DNA of 9,309 nt, taken from contig JAJXXT010000093.1 in NCBI GenBank assembly GCA_021780935.1, positions 1 to 9,309 on the forward strand, read 5' to 3'. A model generated the notes under the pieces. The model had not been told where the DNA came from. It saw nothing but the letters and a program-made list of their open reading frames with translations, and searched no databases. Below, piece by piece: positions 1 through 6,314 of the stretch (position 1 is the stretch's first letter; every line of letters starts with the position of its first letter). This DNA comes from Pseudomonadota bacterium. Lineage in GTDB: Bacteria; Pseudomonadota; Alphaproteobacteria; Acetobacterales; Acetobacteraceae. The position numbers and the translations under genes were made by a program.

Positions 1-175
1 CGTGCTGGAGGGGGCGGCGGACGGCGTGCGACCGCCGGCGCCGGCCGGCGCGCATGCGCCCCGGTTCGGCGATCTGCGCGGCGCGCGTGTCCTCGACGGC
101 GTCGGGCATTTCCTGCCTCGCGAGGCGCCGGAGGCGGTGGTCGCGGCGCTTGAGGCACTCGCGGCATCCGCCTGA
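1..175 (+). CDS. alpha/beta hydrolase family protein, C-terminal fragment
   Basis: The last 57 codons of a gene that begins before the window, read from base 2 to a TGA at 173-175. The tail contains VLDGVGHFLPREAPEAV followed by an alanine- and leucine-rich helix. A Gly-His-Phe then a short gap, Glu-x-Pro-Glu and a terminal amphipathic helix is the usual end of alpha/beta-hydrolase-fold enzymes, in which the His (codon 107-109) is the third member of the catalytic triad. The nucleophile and acid residues are outside the window, so neither substrate nor subfamily can be given. The call rests on one short motif and is moderately secure at fold level only. Confidence 0.6.
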   Translation, partial: VLEGAADGVRPPAPAGAHAPRFGDLRGARVLDGVGHFLPREAPEAVVAALEALAASA

Positions 176-274
176 GCTGCCGCGGGCGGGGCACGCGACA
201 GCGCAGGATGGTCTCGGTATCGTAATGTAACCGGGAAACGCGAGCTTGCCACGTGGGAAGGTCGGAGCGCCGGC

Positions 275-294
275 GGGCGGTTTCCTGGCCGCCC
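275..294 (+). terminator. weak GC-rich hairpin, possible terminator
   Basis: GGGCGG (275-280) can pair with CCGCCC (289-294) across an 8-base loop, in the gap between the hydrolase fragment and the FNR-type promoter. No T-run follows, so it is not a canonical intrinsic terminator. Apart from this and the promoter, I see nothing else in 176-308. Confidence 0.2.
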
Positions 295-308
295 GGCTTC
301 CCGCGCCG

Positions 309-322
309 TTGACACAGGTCAA
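309..322 (+). promoter_or_regulatory. FNR/CRP-family operator (TTGAC-N4-GTCAA)
   Basis: A perfect inverted repeat with half-sites TTGAC (309-313) and GTCAA (318-322) around a 4-base spacer. This is the geometry bound by FNR, Anr, FixK and NnrR-type regulators. The centre (315.5) lies about 41 to 45 bases before the start site expected from the -10 element at 348-353, which is the class II activation position. The downstream Spy-like gene is therefore probably induced by low oxygen, nitric oxide or a related signal. The regulator itself is not in the window. Confidence 0.7.
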
Positions 323-347
323 GGTGCGGATCGGCGCTTTGTGCGAT

Positions 348-353
348 GATAAT
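348..353 (+). promoter_or_regulatory. -10 element of the Spy-like gene
   Basis: GATAAT at 348-353 matches TATAAT at five of six positions, in a short AT-rich stretch of otherwise GC-rich DNA. It predicts transcription start near 360, about 20 bases before the ATG. No good -35 hexamer lies 16-18 bases upstream, consistent with a promoter that depends on the activator site at 309-322. Confidence 0.5.
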
Positions 354-379
354 TCATTGTTGTAGAGGAGCATATCGTC

Positions 380-856
380 ATGGCTCGCAGAATCGTCCGG
401 CGCGCCCTGTTGGGGTCGGCCGCGGTCGTCATGCTTGCAGCCCCTGTCGCGATCGCCCAGATGGGTTCCGGCGGCGCGATGGGCGGGCGCGGCATGATGG
501 GTGGACGCGGCATGATGGGCGGGGCCTGGAACACGCCACGCTACCTCGACGCACTGAAGGTCCGGCTCGGCATCGGCAAGGATCAGGAAACGGCCTGGAA
601 GAATTATGCCGACACCGTCTCGGGCGTGGCTGAGCAGATGCAGGGGATGCATCAGACGATCTTCGAGGCGATGGGGACCGCCACCTGGCAGGAACGCCAG
701 AAGATGATGAACGACATGTTCCAGGCGCGCCAGCAGGCCGCGGCGACGGTGCACGCGGCGGCGGCGAAACTGCTCACGACACTGACCCCCGAGCAAAGGA
801 CGCAGGCGCAGCGCACGCTCCCGGGCCTCGCCTATGGCCGCGGCATGATGCGCTGA
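380..856 (+). CDS. periplasmic Spy/CpxP-like LTxxQ-motif protein
   Basis: A 158-residue exported protein. Residues 1-26 form a signal peptide: an Arg-rich n-region, a hydrophobic core and a cleavage-type AIA before Gln27. Residues 28-48 are a Gly/Met-rich linker with two GGRGMM copies, and GRGMM recurs near the C-terminus. The remainder is predicted alpha-helical, with LTPEQ at 135-139, the hallmark of the Spy/CpxP family. E. coli relatives are periplasmic chaperones or envelope-stress modulators; some Met-rich relatives are linked to metals. The start is supported by GAGGAG about nine bases upstream of ATG. The gene stands alone behind an FNR-type operator and converges on the acetyltransferase gene. 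Family assignment is fairly sure; chaperone versus metal-related role is open. Confidence 0.75.
   Translation: MARRIVRRALLGSAAVVMLAAPVAIAQMGSGGAMGGRGMMGGRGMMGGAWNTPRYLDALKVRLGIGKDQETAWKNYADTVSGVAEQMQGMHQTIFEAMGTATWQERQKMMNDMFQARQQAAATVHAAAAKLLTTLTPEQRTQAQRTLPGLAYGRGMMR
488..519 (+). repeat. in-gene tandem repeat coding GRGMMGG
   Basis: The 14-base word CGCGGCATGATGGG occurs at 488-501 and again at 506-519, an 18-base (six-codon) period. A shorter copy, CGCGGCATGATG, sits at the gene's end (839-850). The repeat encodes the Gly/Met-rich linker just after the signal peptide and could expand or contract in frame. Confidence 0.8.
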
Positions 857-947
857 ACCCCGCGAGCTGAAACGCTGTCCGGCCGGATGGCACCGCTCGC
901 ATAGGTCTCCCGATCCCGCGGGCGCGGCGTCGCGAGCAACTTATCGC

Positions 948-978
948 CGGTCCGCCTGCGCCGGGCGGGCTCAGACCG
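948..978. terminator. hairpin between convergent genes, possible bidirectional terminator
   Basis: In the 135-base gap between the Spy-like gene and the acetyltransferase gene, CCGCC (952-956) pairs with GGCGG (964-968), extendable to seven pairs with one G-T. Alternatively, an outer stem CGGTC/GACCG (948-952, 974-978) can form. The position between convergent genes suits a shared terminator, but neither side has a T-run. I see no gene in 857-991. Confidence 0.3.
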
Positions 979-991
979 ATCGGAGATTGCT

Positions 992-1486
992 TCAGGACCC
1001 GGCGAGGCTTGCGTAGGCGATCATCGGCACGCCGGCGCGCTCGAAGCGGTGGGTCTCGCGCATGCCGATGCCGCCGAGCACCTGGCGGGAGGCGATATTG
1101 TCCTGGCGCGCGATGGCGACGACGCGCGCGATGGCGGCGCGTTCATGCGCGAAGCGCAGCGCCGCACCCGCGGCTTCCGCCGCATAGCCGCGGCCCTGCG
1201 CCTGCGGCAACAAGGCGAAACGAAGCGCCATGCCCAGGCCGTCCGGTCGCAGGTGCAGACCGGCCGTTCCCACGAAGCGACCCGAGTCCGCCTCGCGCAC
1301 GGACCACATGCCGACACCGTAACGACCCCAGAAGGCGATGTCGGCGGCGAGCTCCTCGGCGACCTCGCAGGCGTTGCGCACCCCGCCCAGCATCACCGCA
1401 TAGACGCGCGGGTCGGCCTTCAGCGCGCGCAGCGCCGGCAGGTCCGCGTAGGCGACCGGCCGCAGCCAGAGCCGGCCCGTCCGCAC
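992..1486 (-). CDS. GNAT family N-acetyltransferase (RimJ/RimL-like)
   Basis: A 164-residue acetyltransferase predicted to move an acetyl group from acetyl-CoA to an amine; the target is unknown. The N-terminal TGRLWLRPVAYAD segment is the typical first strand and helix of the RimJ/RimL-like (Acetyltransf_3) group. Motif A is QAQGRGYAAEA (residues 95-105), whose QxxGxG/A core binds the CoA pyrophosphate. N130-x-x-S133 followed by L137 and GM (141-142) is the family's motif B region. I chose GTG at 1486-1484: translation upstream in this frame runs back inside ettA and has no family similarity, and no ATG fits the family start. No strong ribosome binding site is visible, so translation may depend on coupling to ettA, whose stop is 22 bases upstream. 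Family confident; substrate not assignable. Confidence 0.82.
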   Translation of the reverse strand: MRTGRLWLRPVAYADLPALRALKADPRVYAVMLGGVRNACEVAEELAADIAFWGRYGVGMWSVREADSGRFVGTAGLHLRPDGLGMALRFALLPQAQGRGYAAEAAGAALRFAHERAAIARVVAIARQDNIASRQVLGGIGMRETHRFERAGVPMIAYASLAGS

Positions 1487-1508
1487 GTGCCAGAGCGGGC
1501 TGATCGGC

Positions 1509-3188
1509 CTACCTGACCAGTGGGCGATACTTGATGCGGTGCGGCTCCGTCGCGTCGGCGCCGAGACGACGTCGCTTGTCCTCTTCGTAGGCCTCGAAAT
1601 TGCCCTCGAACCACTCGACGTGGCTGTCGCCCTCGAAGGAAAGGATGTGGGTGGCGAGCCGGTCGAGGAACCAGCGGTCGTGGCTGATGATGACGGCGCA
1701 GCCGGCGAACTCCACCAGCGCATCCTCGAGCGCGCGCAGGGTATCGACGTCGAGGTCGTTGGTCGGCTCGTCGAGCAGGATGACGTTGTGTTCGGCCTTG
1801 AGCATCTTGGCGAGGTGGACGCGGTTGCGCTCGCCGCCGGAGAGGATGCCGACCTTCTTCTGCTGGTCCGAGCCCTTGAAGTTGAAGGCGCCGACATAGG
1901 CGCGCGACGGCACGGCACGCTTGCCGAGATAGATCACGTCGGTGCCGCCGGAGATTTCCTGCCAGACGTTCTTTTCCGCATCGAGGCTGTCGCGGCTCTG
2001 GTCCACGTAGCCCAGCTTCACCGTGTCGCCGACCCGCAGCGTACCGGAATCCGGCTGCTCCTGACCGATGATCATACGAAACAATGTCGTCTTGCCGGCG
2101 CCGTTGGGACCGATGACGCCGACGATGCCGCCCGGCGGGAGCTTGAAGCTCAGATTCTCGATCAGCACGCGATCGCCATAAGCCTTGGTGAGCCCCTCGG
2201 CCTCGATCACCGTGCCGCCGAGGCGCGGCCCGGGCGGGATGACGATGTCGGCCACACCCCCGACCTGCTCCTGCGACTTCGCGAGCATCTCCTCATAGCG
2301 CTGGATGCGGGCGCGGTTCTTGGTCTGGCGCGCGCGCGCGGAGGTGCCGATCCATTCCTGCTCGGCGGCCAGCGCACGCTGGCGGGCGGATTCCTCCTTC
2401 TCCTCCTGGGCGAGGCGCTTGCGCTTCTGGTCGAGCCAGGAGGAGTAGTTGCCCTCGAACGGATAGCCGCGGCCACGCTCGATCTCGAGGATCCAGTTGG
2501 TGACGTTCTCCAGGAAGTAGCGGTCGTGGGTGACGACGAGGACCGTGCCGGGATAGTCGCGCAGGGTCTTTTCCAGCCAGGCGACGCTCTCGGCGTCGAG
2601 ATGGTTGGTCGGCTCGTCGAGCAGCAGCAGGTCCGGTTTTTCCAGCAGCAGGCGGCAGAGCGCGACCCGGCGGCGCTCGCCACCGGAGAGGGTGGTCACG
2701 GCACTGTCGGGCGGCGGGCAGCGCAGCGCGTCGAGCGCGATCTCGATGCGGCGGTCGAGCTCCCAGCCGTCCCCGGCATCGATCGTCTCCTGCAGTTCCG
2801 CCTGCTCGGCGAGCAGTTCGTTCATCCGCTCGTCGTCCATCGGCTCGGCGAAGGCGTCGGCAATCGCGTGGAAGCGCGCGATCGCGGCCTTGAGCGGGCC
2901 GAAGGCCTGGCCGACGTTTCCGGCGACGGTGAGATCGGGGTCGAGCTGCGGCTCCTGCGCCAGGTAGCCGACGCGCGCGCCCTCGGCCACCCAGGCCTCG
3001 CCGCCGTACTCCTTCTCGATTCCGGCCATGATCCTGAGCAGGGTCGATTTGCCGGCGCCGTTGACGCCGAGCACGCCGATCTTGACGCCGGGGAGGAAGG
3101 ACAGGGTGATGCCCTTGAAGACCTCCCGGCCGCCCGGGAAGTTCTTGGTCAGGTCCTTCATCACATAGACGTACTGGTAGGCGGGCAT
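1509..3188 (-). CDS. ettA: energy-dependent translational throttle protein EttA (ABC-F ATPase)
   Basis: A 559-residue soluble protein with two ABC ATPase domains and no membrane segments, close to the 555 residues of E. coli EttA. ABC-F proteins bind the ribosomal E site; EttA gates the first steps of elongation according to ATP/ADP level. First domain: Walker A GVNGAGKST (41-49), signature LSGGE (167-171), Walker B LLLLDE (187-192) with catalytic E192. Second domain: Walker A GPNGAGKTT (360-368), signature LSGGE (449-453), E474 in VILLDEPTNDLD. The charged linker, about 250-310, is the ABC-F P-site tRNA interaction motif region. The arm insertion lies near 95-140. The full N-terminus MPAYQYVYVMKDLTK is EttA-like. 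GGAG lies seven bases before the ATG. The gene appears intact and belongs to the host core genome; the acetyltransferase gene follows on the same strand. Confidence 0.96.
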   Translation of the reverse strand: MPAYQYVYVMKDLTKNFPGGREVFKGITLSFLPGVKIGVLGVNGAGKSTLLRIMAGIEKEYGGEAWVAEGARVGYLAQEPQLDPDLTVAGNVGQAFGPLKAAIARFHAIADAFAEPMDDERMNELLAEQAELQETIDAGDGWELDRRIEIALDALRCPPPDSAVTTLSGGERRRVALCRLLLEKPDLLLLDEPTNHLDAESVAWLEKTLRDYPGTVLVVTHDRYFLENVTNWILEIERGRGYPFEGNYSSWLDQKRKRLAQEEKEESARQRALAAEQEWIGTSARARQTKNRARIQRYEEMLAKSQEQVGGVADIVIPPGPRLGGTVIEAEGLTKAYGDRVLIENLSFKLPPGGIVGVIGPNGAGKTTLFRMIIGQEQPDSGTLRVGDTVKLGYVDQSRDSLDAEKNVWQEISGGTDVIYLGKRAVPSRAYVGAFNFKGSDQQKKVGILSGGERNRVHLAKMLKAEHNVILLDEPTNDLDVDTLRALEDALVEFAGCAVIISHDRWFLDRLATHILSFEGDSHVEWFEGNFEAYEEDKRRRLGADATEPHRIKYRPLVR

Positions 3189-3532
3189 CGGCAGGCTCCG
3201 GTGGATGGGGATGGGCGCGGGCGGGTCATGCCAGCGTTTGCGGGCGTCGTCACCCCTCGCGGCGACAGGGATGCGATGCGCCCGGCAGGGCCCGGACCGG
3301 CAACCAGCCGTCAGGAGGAGATCGCCGCGGTGAAGCGCAGCTTGACCCAGGCGGCGGCGCCCCGGTCCTGGCTGCCAGCTCCGCCCCCTGGAGGGGCATC
3401 GCGAGGACGCGCACAGCGGGGCGCGGGGACAGGGCAGGCGCTGATTTATCTTCCATCACCGGAATAGAACGGGTTAGAAGATTGCGTCGCGCCGATCAAA
3501 GCGGCAGCAAAAAAATAAAAAGGGGGAATCCG
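3189..3532. other. gene-free stretch between divergent ettA and GYD genes
   Basis: About 340 bases separate the divergent starts of ettA and the GYD gene and should contain both promoters. I could not pick a convincing -35/-10 pair for either. The only clear features are the ettA ribosome binding site next to its ATG and, at the right end, an A-rich run leading to AGGGGGA (about 3507-3526), the binding site of the GYD gene. Open frames here are short and lack protein-like composition. Confidence 0.5.
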
Positions 3533-3871
3533 ATGTTGTTTTGCATAACCGCCGAATACACGGCACAAGCCCTGAACGCGATGGCGAGCGACCCGAAGAC
3601 CGACCGCGAGGCCGCGGTCGCGAAGCTGGTTGCCGCCGCGGGCGGCAAGCTCGTTTCGGCGTACCTGCGCCCCGAAAATGGACCTGGCGTCATTTACATT
3701 TTCGATGTTCCGGACCCCGAAATGGCGCCGGCGGTCATCGGGGTCGGGGTCGCCTCGGGCGCGATACAAAATGCGCATCTGACGCCGCTGTACGCCATGT
3801 CCCAAATGCGGGCGATCATGGAGAAGCGGATCAAGCTCACCGCAGCCTATATTCCGCCAGGCCAGCATTAG
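3533..3871 (+). CDS. GYD domain-containing protein
   Basis: A 112-residue cytosolic protein with the length and layout of the GYD domain family (small alpha/beta ferredoxin-like fold, function unknown). It begins MLFCITAEYTAQAL, has a helix with AAVAKLVAAAGGKLVSAYL (residues 27-45), then a central strand pair where the family normally shows Gly-Tyr-Asp. Here that spot reads NGPGVIYIFDVPD (49-61), so the name-giving motif is degenerate. The next segment, including NAHLTPLYAMSQMRAIM, matches the family's ending. ATG 3533 is preferred over an upstream TTG at 3482 because AGGGGGA lies five bases before it and the family fold begins there. It stands alone, the last host gene before the tRNA scar. 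Role unknown. Confidence 0.72.
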   Translation: MLFCITAEYTAQALNAMASDPKTDREAAVAKLVAAAGGKLVSAYLRPENGPGVIYIFDVPDPEMAPAVIGVGVASGAIQNAHLTPLYAMSQMRAIMEKRIKLTAAYIPPGQH

Positions 3872-3885
3872 GGCAACCTCCGGTC

Positions 3886-3910
3886 TGTCTGAGCCTGTCC
3901 GGCTCAGGCA
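3886..3910 (+). terminator. strong hairpin after the GYD gene
   Basis: TGTCTGAGCC (3886-3895) pairs with GGCTCAGGCA (3901-3910) around a 5-base loop, ten pairs with one G-T. It starts 15 bases after the GYD stop, where a terminator is expected, but no T-run follows; it may be an imperfect terminator or an RNA 3'-end stabiliser. Confidence 0.4.
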
Positions 3911-3973
3911 GATCGGCGATAACTTGCTCCGGATTCGAAGTTTCCCAAGATTCCACGTTTGCAAGAGCCGGAA

Positions 3974-4003
3974 ATCCGACCAGCTGAGTCCATCCGGTCG
4001 GAT
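3974..4003. repeat. inverted repeat in the host flank of the integration site
   Basis: ATCCGACC (3974-3981) and GGTCGGAT (3996-4003) are perfect 8-base arms around a 14-base spacer. It lies between the GYD gene and the tRNA remnant, on the host side of the junction. Function not evident. Confidence 0.5.
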
Positions 4004-4026
4004 ATCGCTCTAGCCGCGCCCGGCGG

Positions 4027-4048
4027 GCGGCCCGGCGCGTCGGGCCGC
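4027..4048 (-). terminator. GC-rich hairpin just beyond the tRNA 3' end
   Basis: GCGGCCCG (4027-4034) pairs perfectly with CGGGCCGC (4041-4048) around a 6-base loop. It lies about 25 bases past the 3' end of the minus-strand tRNA remnant, where the original tRNA transcript would have ended, so it may be that gene's old terminator. There is no T-run, so this is tentative. Confidence 0.3.
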
Positions 4049-4072
4049 GGACCGGGTGTTCTGATTTTACGA

Positions 4073-4114
4073 TGCGCCTGGCAGGGCTCGAACCTGCGAC
4101 CAAGCCGTTATGAG
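4073..4114 (-). pseudogene. 3' half of a CAT-anticodon tRNA gene (tRNA-Met or tRNA-Ile2), attachment-site remnant
   Basis: Read on the minus strand, this block has, in order, an anticodon loop CTCATAA (4114-4108, anticodon CAT), the 3' anticodon stem CGGCT, variable loop TGGTC, T stem GCAGG, T loop TTCGAGC, T stem CCTGC, acceptor strand CAGGCGC and discriminator A (4073). No CCA is encoded. The 5' side of the anticodon stem should be AGCCG but is GGTTT, and no D-arm lies further upstream, so homology stops exactly at the loop. This is how the displaced end of a tRNA target looks after tyrosine-recombinase integration, and the integrase lies 170 bases away. It is therefore read as the left att core. 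CAT may be elongator Met or lysidine-modified Ile; the remaining half cannot settle which. Confidence 0.82.
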
Positions 4115-4145
4115 AAACCCAACGGAGCCTCGCACCAAGAAACTT

Positions 4146-4155
4146 GGGGCAACAT
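4146..4155 (-). repeat. candidate integrase arm site, inverted copy
   Basis: GGGGCAACAT here is the exact reverse complement of ATGTTGCCCC at 4257-4266, a perfect 10-base inverted repeat flanking the region between att core and integrase start. Repeated short words on both sides of such a region are typical of arm-type sites bound by the integrase N-terminal domain or of excisionase sites. Assignment is inferred from position and repetition. Confidence 0.45.
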
Positions 4156-4181
4156 TTTCTGGTAATACCCCTGTTTTCCTC

Positions 4182-4212
4182 TTGCATTTCGCCCTGCGCT
4201 TTCCCTTATGAT
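4182..4212 (+). promoter_or_regulatory. candidate integrase promoter
   Basis: TTGCAT (4182-4187) and TATGAT (4207-4212) resemble -35 and -10 hexamers, with a rather long 19-base spacer. The -10 matches consensus at five of six positions. Transcription would start near 4219, about 65 bases before the integrase ATG, within an AT-richer patch at the element's edge. Confidence 0.4.
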
Positions 4213-4247
4213 GCGACATGGCGCAACACCATAAGGCGGCGAATTCC

Positions 4248-4266
4248 GTTGCCCTGATGTTGCCCC
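4248..4266 (+). repeat. tandem GTTGCCC pair, candidate arm sites or operator
   Basis: GTTGCCC occurs at 4248-4254 and again at 4259-4265, eleven bases apart, which puts both on the same face of the helix. The second copy extends to the 10-base inverted match with 4146-4155. The pair overlaps the expected integrase leader, so binding by integrase here could also repress its own gene. Confidence 0.45.
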
Positions 4267-4282
4267 GTCTGGAGACGGTGCG

Positions 4283-5668
4283 ATGGCACGACTTGGTCTG
4301 ACCGACAGATTCATCCGATCCAAGGACCGGATCGCGGAGGCAAAGGCCGCGCGCGGCGGACGCCGCGACTACTTCGACAGCGTGGTGCCCGGTCTAGCGC
4401 TCCGGGTTTTCGCAAGCGGCCACCGCTCATGGAATCTTGTGGTGCGCTTCCCCAGCAATCCAACGCATCCGACCCGGCGAGCCCTTGGCGACTGCTACCT
4501 GCCGCCGGAAGGCGAGACTGCCCCTCCGGGTGAGCCGATCGCTCACGGCGCCCTGACGCTCGCCGAGGCGCGCGACAAGGCCCGGCGGTGGCTGGACCTG
4601 ATCGGGCGTGGCATCGACCCCCGGGTGCAAGAGGCGCGCGACCGTGCCGCCCAGGAGCGCGCGCAGGAGGCGACGTTCGGCAAGGTGGCGGCGGAGTTCC
4701 TGACGCGCCACGCCGTGAAGCTCGCTCACGGCGACAAGGCTCGCCGCATCGTGGAGGGCGAGTTCGTGAAGCGCTGGGGGGTGCGCCCGGCCTCGGAGAT
4801 CATGCCGGACGAGGCCGCGGCCGCCATCAGGGCCATCGTGAAGCGCGGGACGCCGGAGCAGGCGCGCTCCGCGTTCGAGTGGTTGCGCTCGCTCTACCGC
4901 TGGGCGATCGGCACCGGCGAGTTCGGATTGACGCTCTCGCCGGTGGGGAATCTCTCGCCCACGGCGCTGATCGGCAAGAAGGTGACCCGCGATCGCGTGC
5001 TGCGCGACGAGGAACTGCGGGCGATCTGGGAGGCTTGCGGTGGGCCTCCGGGGGCGAAAGCGCTGGCGGAGGCTCGGCGACGCGACGTAAAGCGCGATGC
5101 CGCCGCGCCCTTGGCGTACCCCTATGCGCCACTATTCAAACTCATGATTTTGACCGGCCAACGTGAACGCGAGGTCGCCGGGATGAGTTGGTCCGAGGTC
5201 GATCTTGAGGGCGCGACATGGCTGATCCCCGCCGCGCGAATGAAGTCGGACCGGGCGCACCTGATCCCGCTCGCCCCTGATGCGCTGGCGCTGCTGCGGT
5301 CCCTGCCCCGCTTCACCCGCGGCGACTACGTGTTCAGCACGACGAACGGCCAGAAGGCTGTCAATGGATTCTCAAGGGCCAAGGAACGGCTCGACGCTCT
5401 GAGCGGCGTAGAGGGCTGGGTGCTCCATGATCTGCGCCGCACCGTGCGCACCAACTTCTCGGCGCTACCGGTGCAGGACGTGGTCCGCGAGGCGGTGATC
5501 GCGCACGCTCGGCCCGGTTTGCACAAGGTCTATGACCTGCACAGCTACGCGGCCGAGAAGCGCGAGTGCTTGCTGCTTTGGGAGCAGCGGTTGCGCGGCA
5601 TCGTCGCGCCCAAGCCGCCGGCGGATGTCGCCACGATCGAGAGTGCGCGCAAGCGGAGGGTGGCGTGA
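4283..5668 (+). CDS. tyrosine-type site-specific integrase, P4-like family
   Basis: A 461-residue recombinase that integrates and excises the element. Residues 1-113 form the N-terminal arm-binding domain seen in P4-type integrases, with the typical GLALRVFASGHRSW and TLAEARDKA segments. A core-binding domain spans about 130-230 and the catalytic domain about 240-435. Catalytic residues visible are R294 in TGQREREV, K321 in RMKSDRAH, H382 and R385 in HDLRR, H408 in IAHARPG, and the nucleophile Y417 in KVYDLHSY. The set is complete, so the enzyme is probably active. GGAG eight bases before ATG supports the start. It lies 170 bases from the tRNA scar and reads into the element, and its TGA overlaps the next gene by four bases. 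Residues 250-280 carry a longer insert before the first catalytic Arg than is usual. Confidence 0.95.
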   Translation: MARLGLTDRFIRSKDRIAEAKAARGGRRDYFDSVVPGLALRVFASGHRSWNLVVRFPSNPTHPTRRALGDCYLPPEGETAPPGEPIAHGALTLAEARDKARRWLDLIGRGIDPRVQEARDRAAQERAQEATFGKVAAEFLTRHAVKLAHGDKARRIVEGEFVKRWGVRPASEIMPDEAAAAIRAIVKRGTPEQARSAFEWLRSLYRWAIGTGEFGLTLSPVGNLSPTALIGKKVTRDRVLRDEELRAIWEACGGPPGAKALAEARRRDVKRDAAAPLAYPYAPLFKLMILTGQREREVAGMSWSEVDLEGATWLIPAARMKSDRAHLIPLAPDALALLRSLPRFTRGDYVFSTTNGQKAVNGFSRAKERLDALSGVEGWVLHDLRRTVRTNFSALPVQDVVREAVIAHARPGLHKVYDLHSYAAEKRECLLLWEQRLRGIVAPKPPADVATIESARKRRVA

Positions 5669-6261
5669 GCAGTCCTCTTCTGGGACGCCGAGACACGATA
5701 ACGACTGAAACTGTAAGAGGATTTTTCGAAGCATCGATCGAAAAAGTGGAGCGCGTTCCGACACTGGAGCAATGCCAACCGTTGGCCGACTGGATCAACG
5801 AAAGGGCGACCCAATGGCGTGCTTCGCTCTTTAGTCCGCCTCCGGAAATGCAAGCCGTCGCAGCAAAAGTCCGGGAAGCAGAAGCACACATTTGGCCCGC
5901 GGCTCGTGCACTTGTGGAAGCCACGGCGAGTCTTGTCGAAGCCTATCCACAACTGCGCTACCGCAAAAACGAAATACCTTGGAGGGCCGTTTGTCAGGAA
6001 ATGATGGTTTACCTGGTGTCGAGTGGGAGCGAACCTCCCAAACGCGGCCGACCGAATCCCCGAATCCGCAACTTTCTCGTGGAGTGGTGTGCGGAGGACG
6101 TTGAAGCTGTGCTCGCCTCAGCCGGCTGGAAGGAGATTTCCAAGACCAAAGAATCGGCGCCTCTGTGTAAGGTCGTCGCCACAGTCATTAGGCTTGTGAC
6201 TGGAGAGGCGATCACCTCTGAGGCCGTCGCCCAGGTCCTGAGACAAAAAATCAGCGATTGA
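5665..6261 (+). CDS. unknown protein co-translated with the integrase (RGRP motif)
   Basis: A 198-residue protein that I do not recognise. GTG at 5665 is preferred over starts inside the integrase gene because GGAGGG lies four bases before it and the codon overlaps the integrase stop (GTGA), a sign of translational coupling. It has no signal peptide or membrane segment and is predicted mostly helical. Residues 124-131 (PPKRGRPN) contain Arg-Gly-Arg-Pro, the core of an AT-hook, so minor-groove DNA binding is possible but not shown. The C-terminus (about 165-195) looks like a compact helical domain. Its DNA is visibly poorer in G+C than its neighbours (28 of 60 bases in 5701-5760), suggesting a different origin. 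A role as recombination accessory factor or regulator is inferred from position only. Confidence 0.7.
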   Translation: MSSPLLGRRDTITTETVRGFFEASIEKVERVPTLEQCQPLADWINERATQWRASLFSPPPEMQAVAAKVREAEAHIWPAARALVEATASLVEAYPQLRYRKNEIPWRAVCQEMMVYLVSSGSEPPKRGRPNPRIRNFLVEWCAEDVEAVLASAGWKEISKTKESAPLCKVVATVIRLVTGEAITSEAVAQVLRQKISD

Positions 6262-6314
6262 AAAATTCCCGATTATTCACCTCCGTGACCCATGTAACGG
6301 CAGGCCCCTAATCG

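Noticed and set aside
309..314. TTGACA as a sigma-70 -35 box
   Set aside because: The nearest good -10 (348-353) is 33 bases away, too far for a -35/-10 pair. The hexamer is better explained as the left half of the FNR-type palindrome.
1487..1918. N-terminal extension of the acetyltransferase frame into ettA
   Set aside because: The added 144 residues are Ser/Arg/Thr-rich out-of-frame reading of ettA and precede the family's normal first strand.
3309..3435. Minus-strand tail ending AAWVKLRFTAAISS before a stop, resembling a protein C-terminus
   Set aside because: The frame is only about 40 codons long, bounded by a stop upstream, with no start codon and no ribosome binding site. It could be a gene remnant but cannot be supported.
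1539..3467. A 642-codon open frame on the plus strand
   Set aside because: It lies antisense across the unmistakable ettA gene. Long open frames opposite real genes are expected at this G+C, and the translation (Asp/Glu/Leu/Val/Gly-rich, no motifs) has mirror-frame composition.
4073..4190. A complete tRNA gene on the minus strand
   Set aside because: The 5' anticodon stem does not pair and no D-arm or matching 5' acceptor strand is present upstream, so only the 3' half exists here.
4588..5166. A 192-codon open frame on the plus strand inside the integrase gene
   Set aside because: Arg/Gly/Ala-rich out-of-frame reading of the integrase, which has every catalytic residue in its own frame.
5361..5952. 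Overlapping minus-strand open frames of 187 and 135 codons
   Set aside because: Antisense to the integrase end and the following coupled gene; no motif or ribosome binding site supports them.
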